38,060 bases of DNA from positions 1 to 38,060 of the IMG/VR virus record IMGVR_UViG_3300009433_000015; one strand, given 5' to 3'. The translations under genes and the position numbers were made by a program. The DNA is from a virus. This document shows, in pieces, positions 21,415 to 30,809 of this stretch (the stretch's first letter is position 1; every line of letters begins with the position of its first letter). The notes under the pieces are model-generated. The model searched no databases. It saw only the letters and a program-made list of their open reading frames with translations, and was not told the origin of the DNA.

Positions 21415-21861
21415 ATGGCGTTTTCTGGCAACTTTATGTGTACATCCTTCAAGCAAGAACTTCTTGAGGGAGCGCATAACTTTAAAAACTCAGGGGGTGA
21501 TACATTCAAGTTAGCAATGTATACAAACAGCGCCTCTTTTAATGCAGCTACAACTGCCTACACTACTTCTAACGAGGTAAGTGGGTCTGGGTATTCTGCA
21601 GGTGGTGGCACTCTAACAAGAGTAGATCCATCAGTAAGTGGCACAACAGCTTTGACTGACTTTAGTGATCTTACATTTACAAATGCAACTGTGACTGCTC
21701 GCGGTGCTTTAATCTACAATACCACAACAGGTAGTGGATCAGGCACAACGGACACAGTGGTCGTATTAGACTTCGGTTCTGACAAGACCTCTACAGCAGG
21801 TGACTTTACTATTCAGTTCCCTGCAGCGGATGCTTCTAACGCTATCATTCGCATAGCTTAA
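21415..21861 (+). CDS. putative virion structural protein, 148 aa
   Basis: A beta-rich protein, starting FSGNFMCTSFKQELLEGAHN and DTFKLAMYTNSASF. It is low in charge and high in Thr/Ser/Gly, with no membrane segment. Proteins beginning this way are frequent in marine phage tail modules. A tail or collar component is likely from context. SD AAGGAG; spacing one base from the preceding gene. Confidence 0.6.
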   Translation: MAFSGNFMCTSFKQELLEGAHNFKNSGGDTFKLAMYTNSASFNAATTAYTTSNEVSGSGYSAGGGTLTRVDPSVSGTTALTDFSDLTFTNATVTARGALIYNTTTGSGSGTTDTVVVLDFGSDKTSTAGDFTIQFPAADASNAIIRIA

Positions 21862-21873
21862 TGGAGCCTTACT

Positions 21874-22587
21874 GTGGTAAAATTTGCAGATCGAGTTAAG
21901 GTAAGCGTCAGCACAACTGGATCCGGTACTGTGACCCTTGGTTCTGCTGAGTCAGGTTTTCAGACTTTTGCTTCTGGCGGTATCTCTAATGGGGATACCG
22001 TCAGGTACGTTATAGAGGACGGAACTGCCTTTGAGATAGGACAAGGTGTATACACACATTCGGGTACTACCCTAACAAGGGTACTATCATCTAGTTCAAC
22101 AGGATCTTTACTAAACCTATCAGGTAGCGCGGTTCTGTTTATCAGCCCTAGCGCTGAAGACTTAACTCTCTCTGGTGCTGCTCACAACTTTGCTAGTTTT
22201 ACAGCAACTGCAAATCAGACAACCTTTACAGTAAATTACACAGTTGGAAACATCCTCGTGTTCATGAACGGGGCAAAGCTAAACAGTGCAGACTTTACAG
22301 CCACAAACGGAAGTTCAGTCGTTCTTGCTTCTGGCGCAACTGTAGGTGACATTGTTGAGGTTGTGGAGTATGATGGGGCATCAGCTAACTACTCGACAAC
22401 ATCTTTTACAGCAACAGCAAACCAGACTGCGTTCTCTGGAACTTATAACATAAACAAGTCTGCAGTGTATCTAAACGGTATACTTCTACTGCCAACAACG
22501 GATTATTCGATAAGCGCATCAGCGGTGACCTTGGCATCAGGTGCTTCGGTGGGCGACATCTTGCAAGTTCAACAATATGCTATTTAG
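21874..22587 (+). CDS. tail fibre/appendage protein with tandem beta domains
   Basis: A 237-residue protein starting at GTG (GGAG 8 bp upstream; an ATG at 21861 is out of frame and closes quickly). Residues 1-100 form a fibre-type domain ([20 protein letters not shown], then a D-G[10 protein letters not shown] segment). Two copies of a roughly 65-residue beta unit follow (about 108-170 and 175-237), each with [10 protein letters not shown], a VxxNGxxL turn and ASGAxVGDIxxVxxY. Similar duplicated units are common in phage fibres. Confidence 0.75.
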   Translation: MVKFADRVKVSVSTTGSGTVTLGSAESGFQTFASGGISNGDTVRYVIEDGTAFEIGQGVYTHSGTTLTRVLSSSSTGSLLNLSGSAVLFISPSAEDLTLSGAAHNFASFTATANQTTFTVNYTVGNILVFMNGAKLNSADFTATNGSSVVLASGATVGDIVEVVEYDGASANYSTTSFTATANQTAFSGTYNINKSAVYLNGILLLPTTDYSISASAVTLASGASVGDILQVQQYAI

Positions 22588-22596
22588 GAATTTGAC

Positions 22597-23814
22597 ATGA
22601 CTATAAACAGAAATTTAGCAAAGTTTGCTCCAAGTATTAACACTTCAGGAAAAGCAGCAGTTGCAACAATAACGGTCACGGTTGCGTCTGTCGGGGGTAG
22701 CAACAAATACCATATTGATGGAACAGATAGGCAAACCATATCTCTTTCAAAAGGTATTACATATCGCTTTGACAATAGTAATAGCACAAACAGTGGACAT
22801 CCATTTGTCTTCTCAACAACTTCAGATGGCACACATAATAGCGGTTCAGCATTTACCACAGGAATTACGACAGTTGGAACCGCAGGTTCTGCAGGTGCTT
22901 ATGTAGAGGTCACACTAGAACAGGATGCAGCAGCTACCCTTTATTACTATTGCTCTAATCATAGTGGCATGGGTGGGACAGTAAAAACCGCATATGGTAA
23001 TGCGAGTGTAGTCGAAGATACTAGCCCTCAATTAGGCGGTAGTCTTGATGTAAACGGTAATGCAATCGTATCGGTATCAAACGCCAACATTTCAATTACG
23101 CCGAACGGCTCTGGTAAAGTTATTCTTGATGGGCTTTCTCACCCAACAGCGGATGGTAGCGCAGGACATGTCTTAAAGACAGATGGCTCTGGTAACCTAG
23201 CGTTTGCGTCTGTCGGATCACTTTCTGGTTCAGGAATTACAGATGTAGTAGATGATACCTCTCCACAACTGGGTGGTAACTTAGATGTCAACGGTAATGA
23301 TATTGTCTCAACATCTAATGCCAACATAGACATTATCCCTCACGGCACTGGCGATGTTAACTTAGGTGCTGATACAGTGATGGTTGGCGACAATAACGCT
23401 AATGCAACGATTACTACGCAAGGTACTGGAGATTTAACTCTAAATACTAACTCAGGGACAAACTCTGGAACGGTAACTATCGCTGATGGCGCAAATGCAA
23501 ACATATCAATTACACCTAATGGATCTGGTAAGGTTGTTTTAGATGGCATCAGTCACCCCACGGCAGACGGCACTAACGGACAGGCTCTTGTAACTAATGG
23601 TAGCGGTGTTCTTAGTTTCTCAACAATATCAGGGGGTAGTGGCGGTGGAGCTACAGGTGGCGGTAGTGACGAAGTTTTCTATGAGAACGATCAGGCTGTG
23701 ACAACTAACTATTCAATAAGCGCAAGTCACAATGCTATGAGCGCAGGGCCAATAACAGTAAATAACGGTATAACAGTAACAGTTCCTTCAGGAGTTAGGT
23801 GGGTTGTTCTTTAG
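22597..23814 (+). CDS. fibre protein: cupredoxin-like domain plus GG(N/S)LDVNG repeats
   Basis: A 405-residue protein. Residues about 22-130 are a cupredoxin-like domain with the ligand set H68, C119, H122, M125 (YYYCSNHSGMGG), a close relative of the domain at 19084-19938. Residues about 135-340 are a repetitive stalk with TSPQLGG(S/N)LDVNGN, NANI(S/D)I and PNGSGKV units, typical of trimeric beta-helical fibre shafts. The last 60 residues are Gly/Ser-rich, then a hydrophobic beta end. It probably forms a fibre whose base carries the cupredoxin module. Confidence 0.75.
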   Translation: MTINRNLAKFAPSINTSGKAAVATITVTVASVGGSNKYHIDGTDRQTISLSKGITYRFDNSNSTNSGHPFVFSTTSDGTHNSGSAFTTGITTVGTAGSAGAYVEVTLEQDAAATLYYYCSNHSGMGGTVKTAYGNASVVEDTSPQLGGSLDVNGNAIVSVSNANISITPNGSGKVILDGLSHPTADGSAGHVLKTDGSGNLAFASVGSLSGSGITDVVDDTSPQLGGNLDVNGNDIVSTSNANIDIIPHGTGDVNLGADTVMVGDNNANATITTQGTGDLTLNTNSGTNSGTVTIADGANANISITPNGSGKVVLDGISHPTADGTNGQALVTNGSGVLSFSTISGGSGGGATGGGSDEVFYENDQAVTTNYSISASHNAMSAGPITVNNGITVTVPSGVRWVVL

Positions 23815-23834
23815 CCATAGATTAGGATGAGAAA

Positions 23835-24971
23835 ATGCCAGAATTAAAAGTAGACGCGATTGTTAATTTAGCAGGATCAGGTAAACCAAACTTGCCTGTT
23901 GCTCCAACTGTAGGAAGCAACGCAGCCATAAGCACACTAAACACACACTCGTATACATCTTCTGGTACGGAGCCAAGCACCCCCAAAAATGGAGCCTTGT
24001 GGTGGGACAGCGCTAACGACAAAGTTATGGTTTATATAGACAGTGAGTTTAAAGAGATAAGCCTAAATGCTGATGCCGGTGGCGCGATTTGGTATGGCGC
24101 GAGAGCGTTGTTCTTCTCAGGTTACACGACTGCAGCGTCTGCAAATGTAAATACCATACAATATGTTGCCCCTGCTACGGCAGGAAACGCTGCAGATTTT
24201 GGTGATGTTACGGTTGCTAGAACAGATGGAGCTGCATGTTCCAATGGAACTAGGGCTATCTTTGGTGGCGGTTACGCTTCTGCTCTTTCAAATGTTATAG
24301 ATTACGTTACCACAGCGACAACAGGCAATGCTCAAGACTTCGGCGATATGTTAGAGACTGGTAGTGGTCACGCAGCTCTTTCTGATGGAACGAAAGGTGT
24401 ATTCGCAGGTGGTTACATGAGTACTAGTTCAAATGCTGTAGTAAATACTATTCAGTTTGTGACCATTGATACTGCAGGAAATATGGCAGATTTTGGTGAT
24501 TTATTAGCAACTCAAAGACGTATGGCAGGAACTTCTGATGCTACTCGCGGCCTTTTTGCAGGGGGTGAAGGGCCATCAAATGTTATTCAATACATTACAG
24601 TAGCCAATGCAGGTAACGCTACAGACTTTGGTGATTTGACAGTAGCCACGCAGAAGCAATCAGGAGCAAGTGACGCTACTAGATCTTTGTTTATGGGCGG
24701 TGAAACATCTGGTAGGACTAATACTATTGTGTATGTAACAACAGCAAACGCAGGAAACGCTACAGATTTTGGGGATCTAACAGAAGCAACTGAGAGCGGC
24801 TCTTCTACTAATGACGATATTTATGCTGTTAGAGGTGGTGGAGGCACAAGTGGTGGTCGAACTAACGTAATAGATCGTGTTACAATACAAACCGCAGGAA
24901 ACGCATCAGACTTTGGAGACCTTCTCGCAGGAAACCAAGGACTTCGTGCTTCATCAGGAGCAGCATCATGA
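23835..24971 (+). CDS. six-repeat propeller-type tail fibre, paralogue 1 (type A N-terminus)
   Basis: A 378-residue fibre. Residues 1-75 are an attachment module with a GALWWDSANDKVMVYI signature. Residues about 85-370 contain six kelch-like units of about 48 residues. Each has a Thr-Asn-x-I-x-Y-V-T strand, a GNA-x-DFGD segment and then a S-D-x-TRG-x-FxGG turn. Six units suggest a six-bladed beta-propeller for glycan or protein contact. It ends SSGAAS. It overlaps the next paralogue by ATGA, with the SD inside the conserved end. Confidence 0.8.
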   Translation: MPELKVDAIVNLAGSGKPNLPVAPTVGSNAAISTLNTHSYTSSGTEPSTPKNGALWWDSANDKVMVYIDSEFKEISLNADAGGAIWYGARALFFSGYTTAASANVNTIQYVAPATAGNAADFGDVTVARTDGAACSNGTRAIFGGGYASALSNVIDYVTTATTGNAQDFGDMLETGSGHAALSDGTKGVFAGGYMSTSSNAVVNTIQFVTIDTAGNMADFGDLLATQRRMAGTSDATRGLFAGGEGPSNVIQYITVANAGNATDFGDLTVATQKQSGASDATRSLFMGGETSGRTNTIVYVTTANAGNATDFGDLTEATESGSSTNDDIYAVRGGGGTSGGRTNVIDRVTIQTAGNASDFGDLLAGNQGLRASSGAAS

Positions 24972-26113
24972 GTGAAATAGATAGAATAACAAAGATTACA
25001 GACAGAGCAGGTTCTGGCGCTCCTAATTTTACTTTTGGTGTAAACTTCGCAGGAGCTGACAGTGGCATAAATCCTCACACGCACACAGAAAGCGCAAGTG
25101 AACCCGGAAGCCCTAATAACGGAGACACTTGGTGGGACAGCGACAACGACATCTATAAAGTCTACATGGACAATGCATGGAAAGACTGGTTGGGAACGAC
25201 TGCTGCTGCATTTACTTGGGGTGGTGACAGGCACGTTTATCACATTGGCTACGACTCAAGCTACAGTAACAAAATAGAGTATCAAAGCATTACAACTGCA
25301 GGAAATGCCGCAGATTTTGGTGATACGCTTGGTTCAACGTTCAGCGGTGCAGCATGTGGAAATGGTAGTAGAGGTGTATTTTCCGCAGGGTGGGGGGCAG
25401 GAAGTAACTCTGAGACTAATGTCATGGAATACATTACTACATCTACCACTGGCAATGCCACAGATTTTGGTGATCTGACAGCAGTAAAAAAACAAGTGAT
25501 GGCAACTTCAGATGGTACAAGAGGGCTTATCGCGGGGGGCGTAGGTGCAAGCAGTGCTAATCTTGATGTTATAGAGTACATAACTATAGCTAATACAGGT
25601 AACGCTACAGACTTTGGTGACCTATCTTCTGCAACTATAAAATGGGGTTCTGCTTTTAATGACGCAACTCGCAGTGTTATTAATGATGGAGCTTCTGATG
25701 CAGCTACAGCAATTATGGAGTATGTAACGACTCAGACCGCAGGGAACGCTACAGACTTTGGAGATCACCTCAACGGAGAGCAACATGGAGCGTGTTCTGA
25801 TGCTACAAGGGGTTTAATATGCGGTGGTGAAACAGCAGCGGCAGGAACTCGAACAAATGTTATAAGTTATGTGACAACTCAAACCGCAGCAAATTCCGCA
25901 GACTTTGGGGACCTAACTATGGCACGATCTAGGTGTGGAGCTGCATCAGACGGAACATATGCTACTATAGTAGGTGGAAGACCGGCGTCTGGAAGTTTAA
26001 ATGGCACTATAGATAAGGTTACAGTTCAAACCGCAGCGAACGCAACTGATTATGGGGACATGGCAACTTCAGATGGTCAATATATAGAGTCTGTTTCAGG
26101 AGCAGCATCATGA
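24968..26113 (+). CDS. six-repeat propeller-type tail fibre, paralogue 2 (type B N-terminus)
   Basis: 381 residues. The N-terminus (DRITKITDRAGSGAPNFTFG) and a PHTHTESASEPGSPNNGDTW segment define type B, shared with paralogue 4. WWDSDNDIYKVYM is the common signature. The body holds six repeats with GNA(A/T)DFGD, then two degenerate forms ANSADFGD and ANATDYGD. Blade loops differ strongly from paralogue 1, as expected for receptor-facing loops. Confidence 0.8.
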   Translation: MSEIDRITKITDRAGSGAPNFTFGVNFAGADSGINPHTHTESASEPGSPNNGDTWWDSDNDIYKVYMDNAWKDWLGTTAAAFTWGGDRHVYHIGYDSSYSNKIEYQSITTAGNAADFGDTLGSTFSGAACGNGSRGVFSAGWGAGSNSETNVMEYITTSTTGNATDFGDLTAVKKQVMATSDGTRGLIAGGVGASSANLDVIEYITIANTGNATDFGDLSSATIKWGSAFNDATRSVINDGASDAATAIMEYVTTQTAGNATDFGDHLNGEQHGACSDATRGLICGGETAAAGTRTNVISYVTTQTAANSADFGDLTMARSRCGAASDGTYATIVGGRPASGSLNGTIDKVTVQTAANATDYGDMATSDGQYIESVSGAAS

Positions 26114-27324
26114 GTACAATAAAAGTAGATACAGTAAAAAACAGAAGCAGCGCCATCAACCTACCTAACAACTTCAAAATAGGCGGCTCCAATATTGTAC
26201 AAGGCTACACTTCGTCTGGTAGCGAACCCGGTAGTCCTTCAACAGGTGACTTCTGGTGGGACAGCAGTAACGACAAACTGTATAGATATATTAGTGGTGA
26301 ATTTAAGGAACTAACTTTAGGCGGGGCTTCTGCTCCTGTTTGGGGTGGATTAAAAGGTTTTACCACAGGTGGCGGCGCTTATACTAATGCTGCAGGTTCT
26401 GGTGACCCACAGGGGCCAAGTAATGGTAACCTGACACAGATAGATTACTGGACAATAAATGATAGCACACAGGCTACTGATTTTGGTGATCTTAATATGA
26501 CTCAACCCAACTACACTTATGGAGCGAGTAATAATACAAGAGGTGTAATTGCTTCTGGTTACCAAGGTAGCGGAACAGCCGCAAATCAAATAGACTACAT
26601 AACCTGTGCCACAGCAGGAAATGCTTCTGATTTTGGAGATCAATCTGTTGAAAGAACTACTAGTATGGGGGCTGTTGGTAATGGAACTCGTGGTATCTTC
26701 GGTGGCGGATATAGTTTTGGAGCCAGTGGTTACGTTAACACCATTGATTATGTAACTATCGCTACTACAGGTAATGCTGTAGACTTTGGGGATCTGTTAG
26801 GAGGGGAAACTGGTAATACAGGCGTATTGAAAAGTGGAGGCTATTCTAATGACGAAACTACTGGGCTGTTCATGGGTGGTCATACACAAAACGTGACCAC
26901 TTATCAAAATAGAATACAAAAAATAACTATGGCGACAGCAGGAAATGCTTCTGATCATGCAAATCTTACTATTGTAAACGCCTATATGGTAAAGGGTGTA
27001 ATATCTGATAACACAACTGGACTAGTTGGGGGTGGTTACAGCTCTAATCATGGTGATATTCAGTCTATTGATAGGTTTACTATTGCCACTGGCGCAAATG
27101 CTACTGATCATGGAGATTTACCTAATGCGGTTGCTGATGGTGGCGCTGCTTCTAACGGAACTCAGGGAGAGTTTTTCGGAAGTAGTCTAGGAGCAGGGAT
27201 TGCCAGTGGCCCCAATCTTGATGGAAGAAGGTATGTAGTTACCATAGCAACCGCAGGTAATGCCTCTCTTATGGGGAATCTTGCTATTAGGTGGTATGGT
27301 ACTGCGGGTTTTTCTGGAGCCTAG
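26110..27324 (+). CDS. six-repeat propeller-type tail fibre, paralogue 3 (type C N-terminus)
   Basis: 404 residues, the longest copy. The type C N-terminus (MSTIKVDTVKNRSSAINLPN) with GDFWWDSSNDKLYRYI is shared with paralogue 5. Its six repeats are more divergent: QATDFGDL, GNASDFGDQ, GNAVDFGDL, then GNASDHANL, ANATDHGDL and GNASLMGNL. The C-terminus ends TAGFSGA without the usual AAS, and its junction with the next gene lacks the conserved 20-bp sequence. Confidence 0.8.
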   Translation: MSTIKVDTVKNRSSAINLPNNFKIGGSNIVQGYTSSGSEPGSPSTGDFWWDSSNDKLYRYISGEFKELTLGGASAPVWGGLKGFTTGGGAYTNAAGSGDPQGPSNGNLTQIDYWTINDSTQATDFGDLNMTQPNYTYGASNNTRGVIASGYQGSGTAANQIDYITCATAGNASDFGDQSVERTTSMGAVGNGTRGIFGGGYSFGASGYVNTIDYVTIATTGNAVDFGDLLGGETGNTGVLKSGGYSNDETTGLFMGGHTQNVTTYQNRIQKITMATAGNASDHANLTIVNAYMVKGVISDNTTGLVGGGYSSNHGDIQSIDRFTIATGANATDHGDLPNAVADGGAASNGTQGEFFGSSLGAGIASGPNLDGRRYVVTIATAGNASLMGNLAIRWYGTAGFSGA

Positions 27325-27325
27325 A

Positions 27326-28492
27326 ATGAGTGACGTAGTCGGCATAGAAAAGATCACAGACAGGGCAGGGACAGGTGCGCCTGACTTTACCAACGGTTTT
27401 AACGTAGCGGGATCTGACAGCGGCATAAGTCCACATGCTCACACAGAAAGTGCAAATGAACCTTCTAGCCCATCTAATGGGGATGCGTGGTGGGACAGCG
27501 ACAATGATATTTACAAAGTATATATGAATAATGAGTGGAAAGATTGGTTGGGTACAACTGCCCCTTCAATAACTTGGTTTGGTGATAGAGCTATAATATG
27601 GAATGCATCATCAGGAGCATCATCAAACTATGGAAACAATATAGAATATTTTGACATTACTACTACAGGAAATGCTTCAGCTTTTGGAAATCAACTGGCA
27701 ACAACTCAAAACGTAGGTACTGGTGGGGATAGGGCGTTTTCTAATGGTTCTAGAATTGTTTGTTGTATATATCGAACGGGTAGTGATGGCCTTGAATATA
27801 TAACATCTTCTACTCTAGGAAATGCTACAGACTTTGGAAATGTGCAAAGTTGGGAATCAGGACATACATCTGTTAGCGATGGAACTAATGGTTATCATGG
27901 CGCAGGTAACGGGACAAATAGTTATGAGAATGAAATACAAAAAACTGTAATTGCCACCCTTGGTAATGCTGTTGATTCTGGATATGATTTTACAAGCAGT
28001 ATGAGAGGTGCAGGAACTTGGGGCAATACTGCTAGAGGTGTCTTTGCGGGAGATTCTATAGCGGGGCCATCAAATCAAATAACGTACATAGCATTCCCTC
28101 TTGGTGCAAACGCTGCAGATTTTGGTGATTTAACTCTTGGTAGGAACTATCCGTCAGGTGGAGGAGATACTACTAGGGCTGTGTTCTCTTCAGGTTGGAA
28201 CTCAAACAACTCTTCAGGTAGCAGAGCTGTAAATACAATAGATTACATTACTATAGGGACTACAGGAAATGCTACTGACTTTGGAGATTTAAATGTAGCA
28301 ACATCTGAAAATGGTTCTGCATCGAATGCGACTCGTGTTTGTATGTGTAATGGTTACTATGATCACTCTGGTGCGGGTAGGACTGATAGAATAGACTATG
28401 TGACCACTCAAACTACAGGAAATGCTACTGACTTTGGAAATATGACAGGGGCAGGATCGCAAGCAGAAGGTTCTTCAGGAGCAGCATCATGA
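27326..28492 (+). CDS. six-repeat propeller-type tail fibre, paralogue 4 (type B N-terminus)
   Basis: I start at the ATG at 27326, one base after the preceding stop. A longer frame start at 27260 would lie within the previous gene. 388 residues with type B N-terminus (IEKITDRAGTGAPDFTNGFN) and WWDSDNDIYKVYM. The repeats include two weak ones (GNASAFGNQ and GNAVDSGYD). Its N-terminus resembles paralogue 2 and its 3' junction resembles paralogues 1 and 2, consistent with B-C pair duplication. Confidence 0.8.
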   Translation: MSDVVGIEKITDRAGTGAPDFTNGFNVAGSDSGISPHAHTESANEPSSPSNGDAWWDSDNDIYKVYMNNEWKDWLGTTAPSITWFGDRAIIWNASSGASSNYGNNIEYFDITTTGNASAFGNQLATTQNVGTGGDRAFSNGSRIVCCIYRTGSDGLEYITSSTLGNATDFGNVQSWESGHTSVSDGTNGYHGAGNGTNSYENEIQKTVIATLGNAVDSGYDFTSSMRGAGTWGNTARGVFAGDSIAGPSNQITYIAFPLGANAADFGDLTLGRNYPSGGGDTTRAVFSSGWNSNNSSGSRAVNTIDYITIGTTGNATDFGDLNVATSENGSASNATRVCMCNGYYDHSGAGRTDRIDYVTTQTTGNATDFGNMTGAGSQAEGSSGAAS

Positions 28493-29631
28493 GTACGATT
28501 AAGGTAGATGAGATATTTGGTGAAACAGACGCATCTGCTATTAATTTCCCCAACAAGTTTAAAGTAGGAGGGTTAAGCGCAGAGCAGGGTTACACCGCTA
28601 GTGGCTCAGAGCCATCTTCTCCTAGCAATGGAGACTACTGGTGGGATACTGGTAACGATAAACTCTATCGATATATAGATGGCGGGTTTAAAGAGCTTGG
28701 TATGGCTGCAGGTGGCGCTTGGTTCGGAGACAGGGGCATAACTGCAGGTGGTAAGACTTCCAACTCAAGTGGTAAAATCAATACGATTGAGTACAAAGAT
28801 ATAACAAGTTCAGGCAATGCAACTGATTTTGGCGATTTATCTGTCCAAAAGGATGGTATTGGTAGTGTTTCAGATGCTAGTAGAATAGTTTACGGTGGTG
28901 GTAACAACAACGCAGGTGATAACCTTAATACTATGGAATACATAACTATATCTACTACTGGGAATGTTACTGATTTTGGTGATTTAACCTCAGAAGGTCA
29001 TGGGCTTAGATATTATGTAGGTGGTTTTTCTGATGCGAGTAGAGGGGTATTTGCATCTTGGTCTTACGGTTCTGATATGGAATATATCAGCATACAGACA
29101 TTAGGTAATGGTACAAACTTTGGCGAGTTAAGCAATAATGTAGGGTATAACGGAATGAATACGGGTTCAGATGGAACTTATGGTATAATGGGGGGTGGTT
29201 TTGCTAGCAGCGGTGTGAACGTAATACACCGTGTGACAATCCAAACTGCAGCAGATTCTGTTGATTTTGGCGATTTGACTGTAGGAAGGGGTGGCTCCGG
29301 TCATTCTACTGCTATTAGTAATGCTGCTCGCGTTTGTTTTGCAGGAGGTATATCTGGTAGCGGTACTACTAGTAATGTAATAGATTACGTTGTAGCTGCA
29401 AATGCAGGGAACGCTACGGATCTTGGGGATCTTGGTGTGGCAATGCGCAATGCTTCTGGAACCAATAATGCCACATTAGGAATTTTATGCGGGGGTAGTA
29501 GTGATAACGGAACAACATTTAGAAACGATATTCAGAAGTTTACAATAGAGACAGCGGGTAATGCTTCTGATTATGGGGATCTTACTGCGGCAAAACAGGT
29601 TTCTAATAGTGCCTCAGGAGCAGCATCTTAA
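28489..29631 (+). CDS. six-repeat propeller-type tail fibre, paralogue 5 (type C N-terminus)
   Basis: 380 residues with type C N-terminus (STIKVDEIFGETDASAINFP), the GDYWWDTGNDKLYRYI signature and six repeats, of which three are variant (GNGTNFGEL, ADSVDFGDL, GNATDLGDL). It ends SASGAAS, encoded by the same end sequence as paralogues 1, 2 and 4, but followed by a stop and a fresh SD rather than an overlapping start. It therefore closes the array. Confidence 0.8.
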   Translation: MSTIKVDEIFGETDASAINFPNKFKVGGLSAEQGYTASGSEPSSPSNGDYWWDTGNDKLYRYIDGGFKELGMAAGGAWFGDRGITAGGKTSNSSGKINTIEYKDITSSGNATDFGDLSVQKDGIGSVSDASRIVYGGGNNNAGDNLNTMEYITISTTGNVTDFGDLTSEGHGLRYYVGGFSDASRGVFASWSYGSDMEYISIQTLGNGTNFGELSNNVGYNGMNTGSDGTYGIMGGGFASSGVNVIHRVTIQTAADSVDFGDLTVGRGGSGHSTAISNAARVCFAGGISGSGTTSNVIDYVVAANAGNATDLGDLGVAMRNASGTNNATLGILCGGSSDNGTTFRNDIQKFTIETAGNASDYGDLTAAKQVSNSASGAAS

Positions 29632-29642
29632 AGGAGAAAAAA

Positions 29643-30488
29643 ATGGGAAAGACTAAAACTAAAAAGAAGACTAACGTAGTAACGAAGCCAATCACGTTTT
29701 CGTTACCTATAGAGGCGTCTGAGAATATCAATCAGGTAGCTGCTGCAAGGGTGGCAGAGAAGTTACCAGAGATAGATCAGGCAACCAGAGCGTTTGATCG
29801 TAATAACTCAGCGACAACTCTGTCTATGATGACACTCACTATGCTTAATGGTCATTCGCCTATGCGTATGCTTCGGCAGATTACTGCAGAGGTAGAGAAA
29901 CGTAAGATGGCACTTGCGGAAGCGCAGGTGAGCCATGCAGAAAAACGTGTAGAACTACTAGAGCTTGAAGAAGCAGATGACATTGTTTCTGAGGCTAAAC
30001 TCAAAGCAGGTAGGCATGGGCTTACAATGATGGAGCATAAGATAAACGGCTCTATCAAAGACATAGCAGTGCTTATTGATAGCTATGAGAACATAAAAGA
30101 GAAGTGGGACATAGACGTCTGGGATGAGGAGCTTTTCGAGAGAGAAGAGAAGCGTCACCATGTCCGTAGGGGCTTTGAGCTTATGTACCGAAACTTGATG
30201 GATGGTGGCAGAGTATCAACCTCGACTATAGAATACATGCAACAGTATGGTGTTCACCCACAGGTGGCTATGACTGAAGTGTCAGGGTATATTCAAGTCA
30301 CCTCACAGAAGATAAAAAACCATATACTACCTCATTCAAATGATCTTGAGGAATTTATGGATCAAATGGCAGATAAGTATTATAAGAATGCAGATAAGAC
30401 TGCTGAAAGAATATTTGGTAAATCAGATTTTCTGAATCCTGAATATATGTTAAGAGTAGAAAAATCGGAGGAAAAAGATGATACTTGA
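29643..30488 (+). CDS. coiled-coil protein, 281 aa
   Basis: Mostly helical and charged. The N-terminus is Lys/Thr-rich (KTKTKKKTNVVTKPITFSLP). Residues about 75-130 are a long coiled coil (EKRKMALAEAQVSHAEKRVE). A C-terminal part has EEFMDQMADKYYKNADKTAE. It is neither membrane-bound nor repetitive. Lying between the fibre array and other tail genes, it could be a chaperone or internal tail protein. No family is recognised. Strong SD (AAAGGAGAAAAA). Confidence 0.6.
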   Translation: MGKTKTKKKTNVVTKPITFSLPIEASENINQVAAARVAEKLPEIDQATRAFDRNNSATTLSMMTLTMLNGHSPMRMLRQITAEVEKRKMALAEAQVSHAEKRVELLELEEADDIVSEAKLKAGRHGLTMMEHKINGSIKDIAVLIDSYENIKEKWDIDVWDEELFEREEKRHHVRRGFELMYRNLMDGGRVSTSTIEYMQQYGVHPQVAMTEVSGYIQVTSQKIKNHILPHSNDLEEFMDQMADKYYKNADKTAERIFGKSDFLNPEYMLRVEKSEEKDDT

Positions 30489-30798
30489 ATACAAAATGCA
30501 TATGACCGCAGGGGGAATGAAAGCCCCTGAGTGGATCGAAGATGGTGGGTACTGGGGTAAATCAGATCACACTGTTATTGGTTGGTCACCAGACGAAGCT
30601 GATAGAGAATACTATATTCCAGATACGGTGACAGAGCTTACAGCAGCAGAGCTAGACACTAGAGTATTGGCGCTTCACAGTGCTAACGCTTTTCAAAAAG
30701 ACGATCCTGATAGCGATGACCCCAGTGCTACAGTAGATATGACCAACACTGAGGTTTCAGCAATGGTTACTGCTTGGATAAGCGCTAGAGACTCATAG
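30478..30798 (+). CDS. hypothetical protein, 106 aa (possible fibre-assembly helper)
   Basis: 106 residues starting MILEYKMHMTAGGMKAPEWI. It overlaps the previous gene by 11 bp. It is acidic, with a DDPDSDDPSATVD stretch. Small acidic genes of this style next to fibres are sometimes assembly chaperones, but nothing in the sequence proves it. No family recognised. Confidence 0.55.
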   Translation: MILEYKMHMTAGGMKAPEWIEDGGYWGKSDHTVIGWSPDEADREYYIPDTVTELTAAELDTRVLALHSANAFQKDDPDSDDPSATVDMTNTEVSAMVTAWISARDS

Positions 30799-30809
30799 GA
30801 AACACCTAG

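Noticed and set aside
23835-29631. Diversity-generating retroelement acting on the fibre array
   Set aside because: No reverse transcriptase or template repeat was recognised in the window; variation looks like duplication and divergence.
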